The translations under genes were made by a program, and so were the position numbers. From Cryptomeria japonica (lineage: Eukaryota; Streptophyta; Pinopsida; Cupressales; Cupressaceae): a stretch of 64,000 nucleotides of DNA. The stretch is from NCBI RefSeq assembly GCF_030272615.1, contig NC_081413.1, forward strand, positions 442,145,038 through 442,209,037. Reading direction: 5' to 3'. Shown piece by piece: positions 1 through 11,350 of this stretch. Within the stretch, counting starts at the first letter, position 1. Every line of letters begins with the position of its first letter. The notes below the pieces were generated by a model. That model searched no databases. It was given only the letters and a program-made list of their open reading frames with translations, and was not told the DNA's origin.

Positions 1-1200
1 TTTATATTGCCATCATACTCCATCACTTTCGTGATCCAACCAACTCTTTTGTCATTAAGATCTCTATTCAACAAAAAATATTTTATACTAGGATGAACAA
101 CCATTAGGTGAATTTTATTATTTGAAAGCATGTGTCTAAATTTCTTTAGACTTCTAATGACTGTTAATTCATGTTTCTCAACAAAAGAATAATTTTGTTC
201 GTACCCTTCTAGGCTTTGGCTAAAGAATGCTATTGGTTGTTCCAATCCCTCATCATTATGTTGAATCAACATAGCTGAAATAGTATCAAAATTACCAAAA
301 GCATATAATATAAAATCCTTTGCAAAGTCTAGATTAATTAAAGTAGGTGTTGATTCTATGATAGTCTTAATTTCTTCAAAATCATTCTTAGCCTCTTTGG
401 ACCATCTGAAAGTAACATTTTTCTTAAGTATGCTAGTCAATGGATTAAAAAAAAATGCTATATTAGGGATGAATCTCCTTACAAAATTGATTCTGCCTAT
501 AAAGCTTTGAAGGCCTTTGTTATGTGCAGGTAAAGGCAAAGCTAAAATAGCACTTACCCTCTCCGGATCTATGGTTATTCCATGTTTGGAGACAATATAG
601 CCCAACAAATTACCCTCATGTATGACAAAAATGCACTTTTTTGGATTTAAAGATATTCCATATTCTCTACACCTTTCAAAAATATTCCTTAAGTGAGAAA
701 AGTGCTCTTCCACATGCTTTGAAAAAATGGTTACATCATCAAGATAAACCAAAACAAATCTATTTATAAGACCTTGGAAGGCCATATCCATTGCCCTCTA
801 AAAGGTTGCTCCTGCATTAGGCAAACCAAAAGGCATTTTTCTATATGCCATTGTTCCCCATTTTGTAGTAAAGGCAGTTTTAAATTGGTCATCATAACCA
901 GAATAACCATCAAGTAGTGAAAATCTATCTGAACCTGAAACTACTTGTAAGATCTACTCCATGGAGGGCAGTGAGTAATGATCTTTTAGAGAAGCTTTGT
1001 TAATATCTCTAAAGTCTACACAAAGTCTAAGCTCATCATTCTTCTTTCTTACGAGAACCAAATTTGAAACCAAAGATGTATGTTTTATAGGAAAGATGAT
1101 ATTACCTTGGATCAACTTGTATAGTTCTATCTTCATGAGATGCTTGAGCTTTGGATTAAGGGGCCTTTACTTTGTCTCACAAGCTTGACATCAACTTCCA
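1..1200 (-). pseudogene. Element B reverse transcriptase and start of RNase H (Ty3/gypsy pol)
   Basis: The minus-strand translation gives a typical Ty3/gypsy RT. An N-terminal stretch has LVLVRKKNDELRLCVDFRD, followed by DHYSLPSM, DGYSGY, MPFGLPNAGATF and the catalytic YLDD box (codons at plus positions 35-46 past 700, that is 735-746). The primer-grip and thumb region has FIGRINFVRRFIPN, and the connection to RNase H has FILYAF and SQSLEGYEQNYS. RNase H is cut by the window edge. Two stops sit where glutamine is expected: TAG at 954-956 (after SLPSME) and TAG at about 798-800 (between GATF and RAMD). Otherwise the frame is open for about 380 codons. It is a decayed copy with recognisable catalytic residues. 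Confidence 0.9.
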
Positions 1201-1300
1201 ACTCTATGATGTGTTGGGCTAATGCGGGGTTAAATCCTTTCAAATCTTCATACTACCATGCAAATACATCATTGAAATCTTGACAAAGAAAAACAAATGC

Positions 1301-2160
1301 TCATTTCTCATCAGTTGTACATACCTTTCCAAGCTTTAATAACTTATCTTTGAAGATCTTAATAGGTTCGTAGTGCTCCTCTTTAACTAGCATGCTGTCC
1401 TTTTCCTTTCTAACCTCCTCATCAATGTTAAATATTGACTCAAGGGTTACCAATCCCTTTGTCAGCTCATTAGTTTTACACTGAAGAATTTGATTTTCAT
1501 ATTGCTTTACAAACTTATGCTGATTACTAGCTGCAAATTCAGCCTCTTCAATAAGAAAATTAATAATTTGTTCATTTGAATCAAATATTTGCCAATTGAC
1601 ATTGTTATTAGGAATTGAAGGCCTAACAACCACTTTGACATATTATTGTCTTTCAATATTACTTACCTCATCTGGTATGTCAAATTGAGCACCCAAGGTA
1701 GCCAACTTATCTACTTCCTTATTCTGATTTCTAGGCACTAACAACAGATTGAAAACATCAAATTCTTCAATTAAGTCCCATATCCTATGCTTATACATTT
1801 TAAGGACATCATTTTTAGTCACATCGACACCTCTTACTTAATTTACCACTAGCTCACTATCCCCAAATACATGCAAACACTTTACCTTTCTTTTTCTAGC
1901 CCATTCCAATCCATGTGCAAGTTACTCATATTCAACTGCATTATTAGTACATCTAAAAGAAAATCTAAAGGCTGAAAAGTATTTCTTACCTTCAGGAGAG
2001 ATTAACATAACACCACCACCGAAACCAACCTTGCTCCTTGAGCCATCAAAATAGAGCTGCCACAATTCATTGTTTTGTTGTTCACCCTGCTGATTGGACA
2101 ATTGATTGTCATCCTTTTCAAGATTAGGGACAACGACACCTTCTTCATGGATCATACAAA
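1301..2160 (-). pseudogene. Element B RNase H-like module located between protease and RT, plus linker
   Basis: The translation contains LYFDGSRSKVGFGGG, then TNNAVEYE, then HVFGDSELVVN and VPRNQNKEVDKLATLGAQ. These give the D-E-D-D pattern of an RNase H of the plant or archaeal-like (RVT_3) kind. It is followed by a linker of about 110 codons (1301-1633) and then the RT. In ordinary Ty3/gypsy pol RNase H follows RT; here an extra module precedes it, while the usual one also starts after the RT (1-400). Additional archaeal-type RNase H domains are known from the Tat/Ogre side of plant gypsy elements, though I recall them mostly downstream of RT-RH. At least two in-frame TAA codons (for example in VVN-stop-VRG, probably CAA to TAA) show decay. 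Confidence 0.75.
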
Positions 2161-2173
2161 CACCTAGCTCTAA

Positions 2174-2995
2174 TTATTCCATATGCTTGAATGAATCTTC
2201 CTCATCATTCTCTACTGCCCATTCATCTAATACTACATCAGATATCCCTTCTATTGGAGTGTTTGGATCTGGGATATCAAGTTGTTCATTAGATTCTTGT
2301 ATAGACAAATTTGCATTGACAACACTTGGGATGTATGGTTCTATATGGTCATTAGCTAGCAAATCTGATTTTATGGTCACTTTGGTACCATATCTTATTC
2401 TAAAAAACAAGTGTGACCAATTAGAAGACAAATACCCACCCAACTTGGTTGTGAAATCTCTGGACAAGCATAAAGCAAAGTAAGGTGGAAGATCTATGAT
2501 GTAGACATCTTGTGAGATTGAGAAGTTTGGGCATGCATGCAATATGAGATCCAAATTTTTAATCACACCTATTGTGTTTACTGCTATCCCATCTAACTGG
2601 GCTACCCCTTTTGAAAGAGGCACATACGTGAAACCCAACTTATCAACTATCTTCTTTGGCATGACAAAACTACTTGCACCTGAATCAATCATATAATTAT
2701 GCACTAGGTGCTGACCTATGATTAAAGTCATATAAAAATGAGGGGGTTTAACCTTCTGAGTTTGTTGTTCGCCCTTCTTTTCTTGAGGGGCATTGGATAA
2801 GACTACTCTGGGTTGCTCATTTGGAAGCTCTTGTGATAAAGAGATGTTAGACAAGGCATTTTTAAGCAAATATTTTTGCCCTAGTAGAGCTAAGGAATCC
2901 CACATTGAGACACTGACATGCATCTTTTTCAATTGATCCAAAAATATTAAATGAGCTTGTACTAACCTTCTACTGCCCTCTTTTAACAACGACAT
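2174..2995 (-). pseudogene. Element B aspartic protease region
   Basis: An open stretch of 273 codons. The core is a retropepsin: MIDSGASSFVMP with the catalytic D-S-G, then KLGFTYVPL, VAQLDGIAVNTIGVI, a flap-like segment and a helix ending SRDF. Plant gypsy proteases of this type usually read VDSGASHNVMP, so the family assignment is firm. The N-terminal 90 residues (basic, rich in Q, K and E) link to gag, and the acidic C-terminal tail (DPNTPIEG to NDEEDSFKHM) leads to the RNase H-like module. It lies in the same orientation as its neighbours and is separated from them by stop codons, consistent with one decayed gag-pol polyprotein. Confidence 0.85.
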
Positions 2996-3032
2996 CCTCT
3001 TGAACTTGTGCTGTTGGTAATTGACCTCTTGG

Positions 3033-3956
3033 CTAATCCTTGTTGACCACTAGTTGCCCTTTTGGTAGGATTTGTATATTTGGAGTGGGTTGAGGTCTAG
3101 GTGGTGCTTGTTGGCTTGTAGAAGCCTGATTGATGCCTTTATCAGCTTGTTGTCCTATATCAATGGCTCTCTTTTTGGACCGTGTATTGGTTGCAATAGA
3201 AGCATAGGACTGATTCTGATCTTCTGGCTGATTTACTCCACAAAATTCTTCACCTTGCCAATTGAACAAGGTAACATCCGGGCCTTGTTCAGAATGAGAA
3301 ACTTGTTGATCATGAGCTCCATGAGTACTATCTTATGAGATAACAACATTATTTTGAACCATGAGTGCTTGATGTAGCATACCGTTTGAACAAGTGGTAT
3401 GATTATGAGGTTGGTTGCAAGGATAACACCAATCATAATTCGATGCCATGTTGTTTTGAGCTGGGACGATATCTCTGGATGTACTGGTAGTGTTGGGATT
3501 GTAAGGTATATTGGATCTTTGGTTATAATTTCTCCTTTGACCCTGAGCGTCAACTTGATAAGGAGGCTTGTTCTGCTGGTTATTCTGATAAGGGGCTTGA
3601 TAAGGATTGGTGTTCTGGTAAAATTGCTTCTTAATATTGGTCATTTTGTTACCAAAGCCTTGGAACATGGTTTTCATTTCAATTTTAAACTCCTGAAACT
3701 CTTGATTCGGGAGTGTGATAGTATTTGCTTGAGCTGCAACTTGATAATTCAGTGCTGATAAAGGTGGCACAATGACTAGAGGAGGCTCTAAAAGAGGTAC
3801 AATAGGTTGTATTTCTAGAAATATGGGCATTGGGGGCCTAGGGGCTATTTTACTAGCCTGAATTAGGCATTTTTCTTCCCTAGTAGCAACATCAAATGCA
3901 TTTGGTAGAGTATTTGCACCCATAGACTTGTTGGTGTCTGTTTTATCATCTACCAA
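3033..3956 (-). pseudogene. Element B gag, C-terminal part with zinc knuckle
   Basis: The frame resumes right after insertion C with VDDKTDTNKSMGANTLPNAF and REEKCLIQASK, the usual end of the plant gypsy gag domain. A proline- and glutamine/asparagine-rich stretch (YQNNQQNKPPYQ) follows. The zinc-binding box reads CYPCNQPHNHTTC (C-x2-C-x3-H-x4-C spacing). Downstream a basic, low-complexity tail (TRSKKRAID) runs to 3033 after an in-frame stop near 3333. The first residues lack a proper start because the true N-terminal half of the same gag lies at 10363-11178, on the far side of C. Confidence 0.85.
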
Positions 3957-3960
3957 ACAT

Positions 3961-4814
3961 TAGAATAGGATACTCGAAGGTATTTTATCCTCTCCTAAAA
4001 AATCACTACTGATTCCAAGGTCTATATGTGTGAACGAGCGACTTTAGTGGAATAGCTTCTTGGGTAGTGCATGCTGAAAATCTCAAGGGGGCCTTACGTT
4101 AACAAATGTCTATTGAACTGCTTGACTTAGACGAATTTAGCAATTTTAGGGTCTTTTTTTGGGGGGGATTTTCTGGGGTTTTAGACTTTCAAAAAGGAGA
4201 AAAGAGATAGGGTTTAGGAAAGCTAATCTAATCCTACAAACTCCAAAGATGGTATCAATTGGATGCTCTCAAGAAATCAAACTTTGCTTCACTACACTAG
4301 GGACAACTACACAAAGTCGGTGCAATCTTCAATGGATTGTGCTTATGATTAAAATATTGGGATCCACAGAGGATGGGCTCAGACTAACTTTGCATGGTGA
4401 AATGGAAATGATCCATTCACCAAAAGTATGAGTGAAGATACACCATCGATTGACACTTATCAAATCCTTCATTCAAATTAACAACAATGGAAGAAAATCT
4501 AAATTAACTTTAACTAAGTTTTGAGGAGATTGAAACCATGAAAATCATTCAAACAATAGGGATTACAAAGCCTTAAGAGAAATCACACATGCAATATGTT
4601 ATCTAGAAATGACCTTACACAACAATACATCAAAAACCTCACACTCTCCAAATGAGAGGAGGTAACCTTATATAGTTTTTCAAAAATAAATGAACGACTG
4701 AGATCAAACAGTGATCAAGGGCCAAGATTGAAATCTATAAACCCTAATTAGGGTTTCCCAAAACACTATCAGCTTGAATGAATAAGAAAGTGACATGTGG
4801 CACAACTGCTAATC
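3961..4814 (-). other. 3' non-coding region of insertion C
   Basis: Downstream of the long ORF of C (minus orientation). No frame continues the protein. A poly-purine/poly-C stretch near 4156-4168 (GGGGGGGA on plus) and an A-rich segment are present, but no polypurine tract followed by a recognisable LTR start. An open stretch on the plus strand here has no recognisable product. Confidence 0.4.
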
Positions 4815-7800
4815 TCACTGAGGTGAGCGTCCACTTTCCTCTTTCATAGATTCGATGTACTTGGACACAATAAGCCTGACCTCCTCCATAGTGACACTTG
4901 GCAAAATGCTAATTTGGAAGTTGATGATGTCCACATCATCGATACATGTGGCAAGGATTCTTTCCCACTCAACCACTTGGGAAAGAAAGTTTTCATCTAT
5001 GAAGAGGAAGTTTGTAATCTTCAAAAGATCACCTTTGTCAATCATCCCTGAATCCTTGAAGAAGCTTGACTGAATCCTAGCTCTTAGGTTCTCTGCCTTC
5101 AAATGCTTCTCCCTTATACTCTCTTTCTTCTAGATCTTAGATGCTACATGAAACACCTTGCTCAAGATCTCCCTAACACTCTCCTCTGTCTCGAAGCACT
5201 TGGTCTTGGATTTCTTCAAAACTTCAATCTGGGTGACCAAGGCATAATACCAGGTGTTGAAGTCATACCTATCTTCGACCTATATGACACGTGCATCCAC
5301 TAGACTTCTCTTCAACAAGCCTCAAATAACCTTCAGATGCAGAAGTATTTCATCTTGAAATTCCTCCACATCCTCCCAATTGGTAGCTAGGTCCTGGATA
5401 CAGCTGACCAGCAAAGAGGTTGACTCATGTGTTGATACTAAATTTTCTACTAGTATATTAGCATGTGCTGAAGCATCCAAAATCCACACCTTGGCCTGTG
5501 TGAATGTGCCCTTCATATCCTCAGTCCTTTATTGATTCTTGTTGAAGAGGCTATGGAGGGGTAACCAGGATCTCATGGTTAAGGGGCCTAGTAAGATGGA
5601 GAACATACTTTATCCACTACTAGTTTTCTTCTTCAACCTTCTTTCTCTTATCTTTCTCTTGAGCTAAACTTGCCTTCAGAGCGTTACAAGAGTCATCAAA
5701 ATACTGGACCTCTTGGTCTTGGGTGGGCTTACCCAACTCTATGGTGGTGATCTTATAATCATCTGTGGTGATGTTGTCTCTAGTTTTTCCTTCTTTAGGA
5801 ACTGCTATATGGACTGTCCTGAATCCTGCACCGTCTCTTTGGATTAAAGAAAAATTTCTAGTGGACTTAGATGGTTTAGCTATAGCTGACTCATTTACCT
5901 TCTCCAGAAATGCTATTGTGATTTCTTCAGAAGAGGCCTCCTTGGGGACCTTAGCCTTTATTCTTTCCCTTAGCCAATTAGGGATAGTTGATTTCTCTAC
6001 GGTATTCTGGTCAAACCCATCATCTGTCCCTCCTAGATCAGTAGCTATGCCATCCAAGAAGACTATGGGAGATGTAGGCATTTCAATTTGCTCTCTGTCT
6101 AGACTTTGGACAACTTCCTTCATTACTTCCTCAATCAAAGGAGAAGGCACTCTTACTTCATCATTAACCATGCATATGTCCATCTCCTGCTCCTCAACTG
6201 CATTCTGATTAGGTATGATATAAGAAACACTTGGGATGGATTGGCCTTTGTTGGGATCCCTTTTTTCCCCTACAATCTTCTTTCCCATGATCTTTACGAA
6301 GCTTCCAACTAACTCCTTCCTCTTCCGAGACCCAACACTTTCTGGATTCTGGGCATTACCTACAGAGGTACAAGGATTGGAGGACAAAGAGTCATCCACT
6401 CCCATAAATTCATAGGTCAAGGCCACACCTTTGGACTTTAACTGCATTGTCCATTCAGATTTCCACCACCTAGAATACTCAACCACCATCCTCATGAGGT
6501 TTGCTAGATCGGATTTCTCTCCCTCTGCCCAATCTATCAAAACTAGTGGATCATTCTTCATCTTTTCAAAGCCCGACTACTGAAGCTCAAGGCTATCCTC
6601 TACTTAGTCAGCAACTCTGAATACCTCTGTTGCTCTTACCATGCTCAAAGGAATTCTCGACCAAAATCTCTTCCTAATCTCAAAACTATCGGTTGTGTTA
6701 GCCCAATAATCTTCTAGATCAGCCCTATGTTCAAGTGTCATTCCTTCGACATTTTTTATTCTATGGAATGGATCAAAATTCCTTCTTGCCTTGTACTGAT
6801 AAAGAGGATACCAGGCTAGCTCCTTCTCAACAGTCGCAATAGCTTGTGACGATGGACATGTTTCTAGCCCATTACCAATTGTAAGAGAGGAAGTTATTGC
6901 CTTCTTCTATTTATCCCTTTGAATCGCCATATATATCTCCAATTGCCTTACAACCTTGAGTAACACAACTCGGTTGGTAGGGTAAGCTGGAAGCTTGTAG
7001 GGAAACCCTGATAATCCTTGAATTCTAAGGTAAGTGAACTTTGGATATTGGATATACCAATACCCAAATTGACTGATGAAGTCCATAGACTCTTGAGAGA
7101 GTCTCTAGTGCAGTCCACCTTGCAACGTTTGCGTGATGTACATGAGGAAGGTATCATTCACTCTTTTAAAATGGAATTTTTCTTCCATGTGGAGCTGGGG
7201 AAAGCAATCATAGACTAGAAACTGGTTCTCTGTGTTCCCTACTTCTCCTCTGTAAGTGAGACCTTTGTATCTGTAGGTTCTGGAAAAGGAATAAAATAGG
7301 TATGAGAGCATGAAGAAGGATCTATTCGCTTATAGGTTCCTTAGCTGGTTGTCTAGGTTGTCACTAATCATCTGAGCATAGTCTATCATCTTTACTCCAT
7401 TCATTATTTTATTAGTGAAATAATACTACCAGGGCTCAAATGGAGCACCTTGAGAATTTCCCATTATTCTGTTAAGGAGAACGATCATGTCCCTAATGTC
7501 TTCCTTGAAGTATGCTCTCACTAAGCTCTTCCTTTGAAGTTTGGAGGTGCCTTTCCTTGGTTTGTCTAGCCAGGAATGGTTGATGATGGCATCATACTCC
7601 TCCAAGTGGTCTTGATACATTCTATCAGGTTTGTCCTTTGTTACATACACCGTGTTGTGATATTCTGGGATCCTGAAGGCCTCTCTTATGGCCTCATCGC
7701 TGATGTTCGCCAACACTCTTCCATCAGGTGCAAAAATGTCTTTACTGGTGGGGTCGTAATGCTTAGCACATTCAAATACTAATTCAGTGCATTGCATGGG

Positions 7801-8001
7801 GGAGAGAAAACTAGTAGCATGCATGATGCCACTCTCCATCATCTTTCATGTGGTTGTGGTAGGCACAAGGTTGTCCAGACCAAACATTCGCTTCTTAAAT
7901 TCCCTCAGATTAATGTGTCTGAGGTTGGTGTCGCTAACATTTTTCCACTTCAAAGGCATCCTTGACTCAGGACGAGCGTCTTTATCCACTTGAAATTTCA
8001 T
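4815..8001 (-). pseudogene. Element C long ORF (RT-less retroelement protein, about 1,060 codons)
   Basis: The start ATG at 8001 (MKFQVDKDARPESR) sits just after a splice-acceptor-like TTGCAG. The same frame can be followed to about 5620 through a handful of single stops (TGA near 7850, TAG near 7427, a TAA, TAG near 7106, others near 6600-6900). After one frameshift it continues to 4815. The front half is globular, with GRVLANISDEAIREAFRIP, YAQMISDNLDNQLRNL and RSFFMLSYLFYSFSRTYRY. The middle is basic and disordered (SRKRKELVGSFVKIMGKK), followed by a K/E-rich segment and a coiled-coil-like tail. Function is unknown. Core motifs resemble those in D and E, and loosely the Athila ORF1 / putative plant transposon protein type of domain. 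It is a gag-like or accessory protein by inference only. Confidence 0.6.
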
Positions 8002-8989
8002 AGTGTCTAAAATCTGCAATTAGACAATGAAACCTAAGTTAGGAATTGATTCACAAATTGAATAAAATAAAGGGGGCTGCGAAGGCTAAGTGTTTGAAAA
8101 TTTCATTTTATTCTCATAATTAGCCAAAAAAAAAAGAATTTTCATCTGTAAACCCTTCAATCTCAAGGATGGTTGTGATCATAAATCAACACCAAGTGTT
8201 ATAACTCCAAAACTCTCTTATACTTAGTAAAAAAAAATGATTTTCCTTCACTATAAATTCTAATAAATCCACTAAAATCATTTTTCATAACTTTGAAAAA
8301 AAACTCAAAAAATACACAAATCTGCATCATAAATTCAACTTCACCTTCGAATAGATTGAAGTAAGGCTGGAAAATTCTTTAGAACACTCAACAAGGATTA
8401 GTTATTCTTTCTTATACTAGCTGGCTTCACTCAAAAATCTATGAATCTTTCATCACGAAGTTCGTCAAACTTCCAACAATATCAAAATTTTCTCCAGATG
8501 AACTCCAAACTGCCAACACTTTACTATGCTCTCCTCAAGAACTTCGAACTTATTGGTGTGTAAAAATGAAGTTACAAATGAAGTATTTGTAAATAAAGTT
8601 GAATTGTGAATTAGAAACATGCAAAATCCTCCAACTCATATTTCTAAATCTAACTCGCATTTTGGTAAAGTATTGTCATCTTCTTTAGTTCGAAAATCCT
8701 TCAATCATGCAAGTTTCTAATTTGTTTTCAATTGGTTAATTCGAACTAGGCTCATAAAAGAATATCTTCCAAATTTTCTAATTTAGAACTCAGTTTGAAA
8801 ATCCTCTTGATTTTGCAAAATATCTTCTTTCCAATTTTAATTTTGAGTTTCCATTTTGAGTTTCCAATTTAATAATCTTTGAAATCTCTTTTTGTTCAAC
8901 TTTCTAATTTGATTAAGAGTTCAATTTTCTTGGGAGATTTGATATCACTCAAAATTCTATTGACTTTGTTTGACTTTCATGTTTGGGTA
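8002..8989 (-). other. Leader of element C upstream of the ORF
   Basis: AT-rich, no coding frame. On the minus strand, TTGCAG occurs 15 nt before the ATG at 8001, which could be the acceptor of a 5'-leader intron. No convincing primer-binding site was recognised. Confidence 0.4.
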
Positions 8990-9840
8990 GACTTTTTATA
9001 ACTCTCTTCATGGGTGGCCTTTCTACTAAGGCATAGGGTAGAGTTAGATGCTACCTCCACTAAGGTGAACTTTGCTTGGGCTTCAAATTCTCATGAGGGT
9101 GGACTTTCTTGACCCCGCCATCTTATCCATCAAAATTTGGCAGACTTTTGATACATCTCCTAGGCATAGGGCAGAGTTTTAAGAGGGTCTCTAACATCAT
9201 GCTTAGCACCTTGGGAAGACTTTTGGTGCATCTCCTAGGGTGGAGTTTGGAGTGATCTCAACCTATGGAGGACTTTGGACACCTCTCTAGCTTGGTCATG
9301 GTTGAGCGGAATTTTTGAACACCTCCTACACTCAACATGGGCGGAGTTATGGCTACCAAGGCAGACTTTCAAGGCATCATGGAGGGCAACTTTGGTCTAT
9401 CACCAAGGGTGGACTTTGATGGCCCCTCCATTTTGGGTGGATTTTGATGACCTCTCCTTGGTGGACTTTGAAGGGGGGCCCTACCTAAAGCATAGGGCAG
9501 AGTTTTAAGATATCTCCTTCAACATGCATGGCAGAGTTTTAAGTGTTCAACATGGCAGACTTTTCCCACTCCATAAGACCTGGTGGAGTTTAGGAAGGCT
9601 CCCACATGGCAGACTTTTGAAGGTCTTCAACATTGCATCTATTTCCTTGGGTGGAGTTTAGGAAGGACATCAAGGAGGGAGAAGTTTTAAGCTCCCTCTT
9701 CTTGGCCTCTTTAACACATGGTGGACTTTTGGTTTGCCTTCATCAAGGCAGAATTTTAATGGCTTCCAATCATGGCGAACCTTGATCATCTCCTTAAAAT
9801 AGTAGACCTTTGCTTGGGTGGACTTTCTAAACACCTGTCA
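8990..9840. repeat. Array of about 25 degenerate GGYRGASTTT motifs in the 5' region of C
   Basis: On the plus strand the core GG-(T/C)-(G/A)-GA-(C/G)-TTT recurs roughly every 30-40 bp, for example GGTGGACTTT, GGCAGAGTTTTAAG, GGCAGACTTTTG and GGTGGAGTTTAGG. It is often preceded by a run such as CATAGGGC or ATGG. The copies are too divergent and irregularly spaced for simple slippage. The array lies upstream of the long ORF of C, where an LTR U3 or promoter would be expected, so a reiterated regulatory element is one reading. Confidence 0.75.
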
Positions 9841-10359
9841 TGACACTCAACCTTATCCATTAGCCATACTTGGAAAAAATTTGGAAAATTTCAAAATTTC
9901 ACATTTTAACCAAATTTAACTAGATTAACTTGAAATTTGAAATCCATACTTAGGCAAACCATCTGAAGAAATATGACCCCTAAAATGTAGGGAACTGGCT
10001 TTTAGGTCAAAACTTGGAAATTTTGGGTCCTGATCGAAGAAATAGGAAATAGGAACTTGGAAATAGGAAAAAGCAAAAAAGCAAACTTTGTAAAAATAGA
10101 AAGTTGTCCAAATTTGTCCAAATCAATTGTGATCTTCACCCTTTGGCCTTTCTAAGCACTTTGGAAGTGTTCATACTCTAGAATCACATGGTTTCCAAAA
10201 ACTAACTTTCAATCCTTAGGACTCAAACCATTCCAAAACTGAGCGAGGCTTGACAAAATTGAAGTGAAAGGCCACGAGCTACTAACAAAAACCCTAGAAA
10301 GAAGGAAAAGAGAGGGTCCCCATTTGCAAATGGGGCGATGTGTGAAAAAGGTCACAACA
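9841..10359 (-). promoter_or_regulatory. LTR-like 5' end of element C
   Basis: The outermost minus-strand bases TGTTGTGACC, then an inverted CCCCATTTG/CAAATGGGG block (10319-10335), resemble the first bases of a gypsy-type LTR. The rest is AT-rich with no coding potential. The counterpart at the other end of C was not found. Confidence 0.4.
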
Positions 10360-10362
10360 AGA

Positions 10363-11178
10363 CTAAATCATGACTGAAATATCAATATTAAAGGCTCTAA
10401 GATAAGATAGAAATGCATGAGCATGAGTAGGCCTTACCATGACAAGGATCTTGCTCCAAGTCTTCTGGAAATGAAAATTGAAGTCAGTCATTTTCTCTTG
10501 AGGGGATCTCTTTATGGTACTTAGATGTTCTAATAGTGACAAATGGTCAGATTTGTCCTCAATTTGTGAATTTAATCTATCACCTAGCTGATCCCAAGTA
10601 TCAATTGAGTTTACAGGTAGTCCTCTGAACCACTGAAGTGCTTTCCCTTTAAATGAGGCAACCAAGAGTTTGATTGCAACATTCTCTTGTGTGATATGAT
10701 GTACACCACACAATGAAGCTACATCCCTTATATGTTCTATGGGAGTGGTTTGATCTTCTCCTATGAAAAAAGGTAGGCTTTTCAATGTTGCTATAGGAAT
10801 ATCATCACAATGATTAAGATTCAAAGGGTTGCCTTGATTGAAAGGTACAAAAGGCTGAGCTCTTGGCAGAGCCATTGGGATAACAGGTGAATTTACTTGT
10901 GGACTCTAGGTAATAGGTGGTTGAATTGGAGTAGTTGCAAAAAGAGGATTTATGTAGGTGGCAAAATTAGGTTGAGAATTAGGTAGAGGAGAATAATTAG
11001 ACAAGCGATCAAAATCTAGAATTTCCTAAAAAAATTCAACTGAAGAACTTTCTGGAAACTCAACTGCTAAATTTGTTGCTTTCTTTGTCTTTTTTGTGGT
11101 CCTTGACCTTCTCAGCGATGGTGGTAGCTCAATATGTTCAACCGGATCCTCACTGTGTGTGGTTTGATACTTTCTCAT
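10363..11178 (-). pseudogene. Element B gag, N-terminal part
   Basis: The ATG at 11178 opens a basic leader (LPPSLRRSRTTKKTKK). The same frame then runs through the retrotransposon gag domain: LKSLPFFIGEDQTTPIEHIR, AIKLLVASFKGKALQWFRGL, DTWDQLGDRLNSQIE and MTDFNFHFQKTW. It ends at DISVMI where insertion C begins; the next codons of the same gag are at 3956. Two TAG codons (11027-11029 and 10904-10906) interrupt the leader. The ALQWFRGLP signature is characteristic of Ty3/gypsy gag (Retrotrans_gag). Confidence 0.88.
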
Positions 11179-11325
11179 ATGCTACAAAATGTCACTAGAT
11201 CTACATAGAAACCAAGAAAATGAGTCGCCAGGTATGAAAATTGTTGCCTCTAAAGGATGGAATTGCTGCTCCTCACACCAAAAGCAGCAAGAGTGAATAT
11301 TTGTTGAACTAAGATAGTTCAAACG

Positions 11326-11347
11326 TGTCCCACTAGGTGTGCCAAAA
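11326..11347 (-). other. Primer-binding-site-like sequence of element B
   Basis: Minus strand TTTTGGCACACCTAGTGGGA lies about 150 nt upstream of the gag ATG. It resembles the TTTGGCACGCCCAGTGGGAC-type primer site seen next to the 5' LTR of many plant gypsy elements. It follows GACAATAG, a plausible LTR end. Confidence 0.55.
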
Positions 11348-11350
11348 ACT

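Larger units (their letters stand above)
3961..10359 (-). mobile_element. Insertion C: RT-less element carrying one very long ORF, nested in the gag of B
   Basis: The gag of B breaks at 10363 (ending DISVMI then TAG) and resumes at 3956, so this segment is an insertion. Its right edge reads, on the minus strand, TGTTGTGACC, followed by a short GC-rich block (CCCCATTTGCAAATGGGG), which looks like an LTR start. The flanks AGTCT and AATGT are only a poor match for a 5-bp target duplication. I found no second copy of the LTR-like start at the left end, so either the 3' LTR is lost or this is not a standard LTR element. Inside lie a decayed ORF of about 1,060 codons (4815-8001) and an upstream array of short repeats (8990-9840). 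No RT, integrase or protease is visible. Confidence 0.6.

Noticed and set aside
1-4000. Element B as an integrated pararetrovirus
   Set aside because: No movement protein or coat region; gag domain, primer-site type and protease signature fit Ty3/gypsy.
9275-9508. Plus-strand 77-codon ORF
   Set aside because: Falls inside the motif array of C; its apparent Trp/Leu-rich protein is just the translated repeat.
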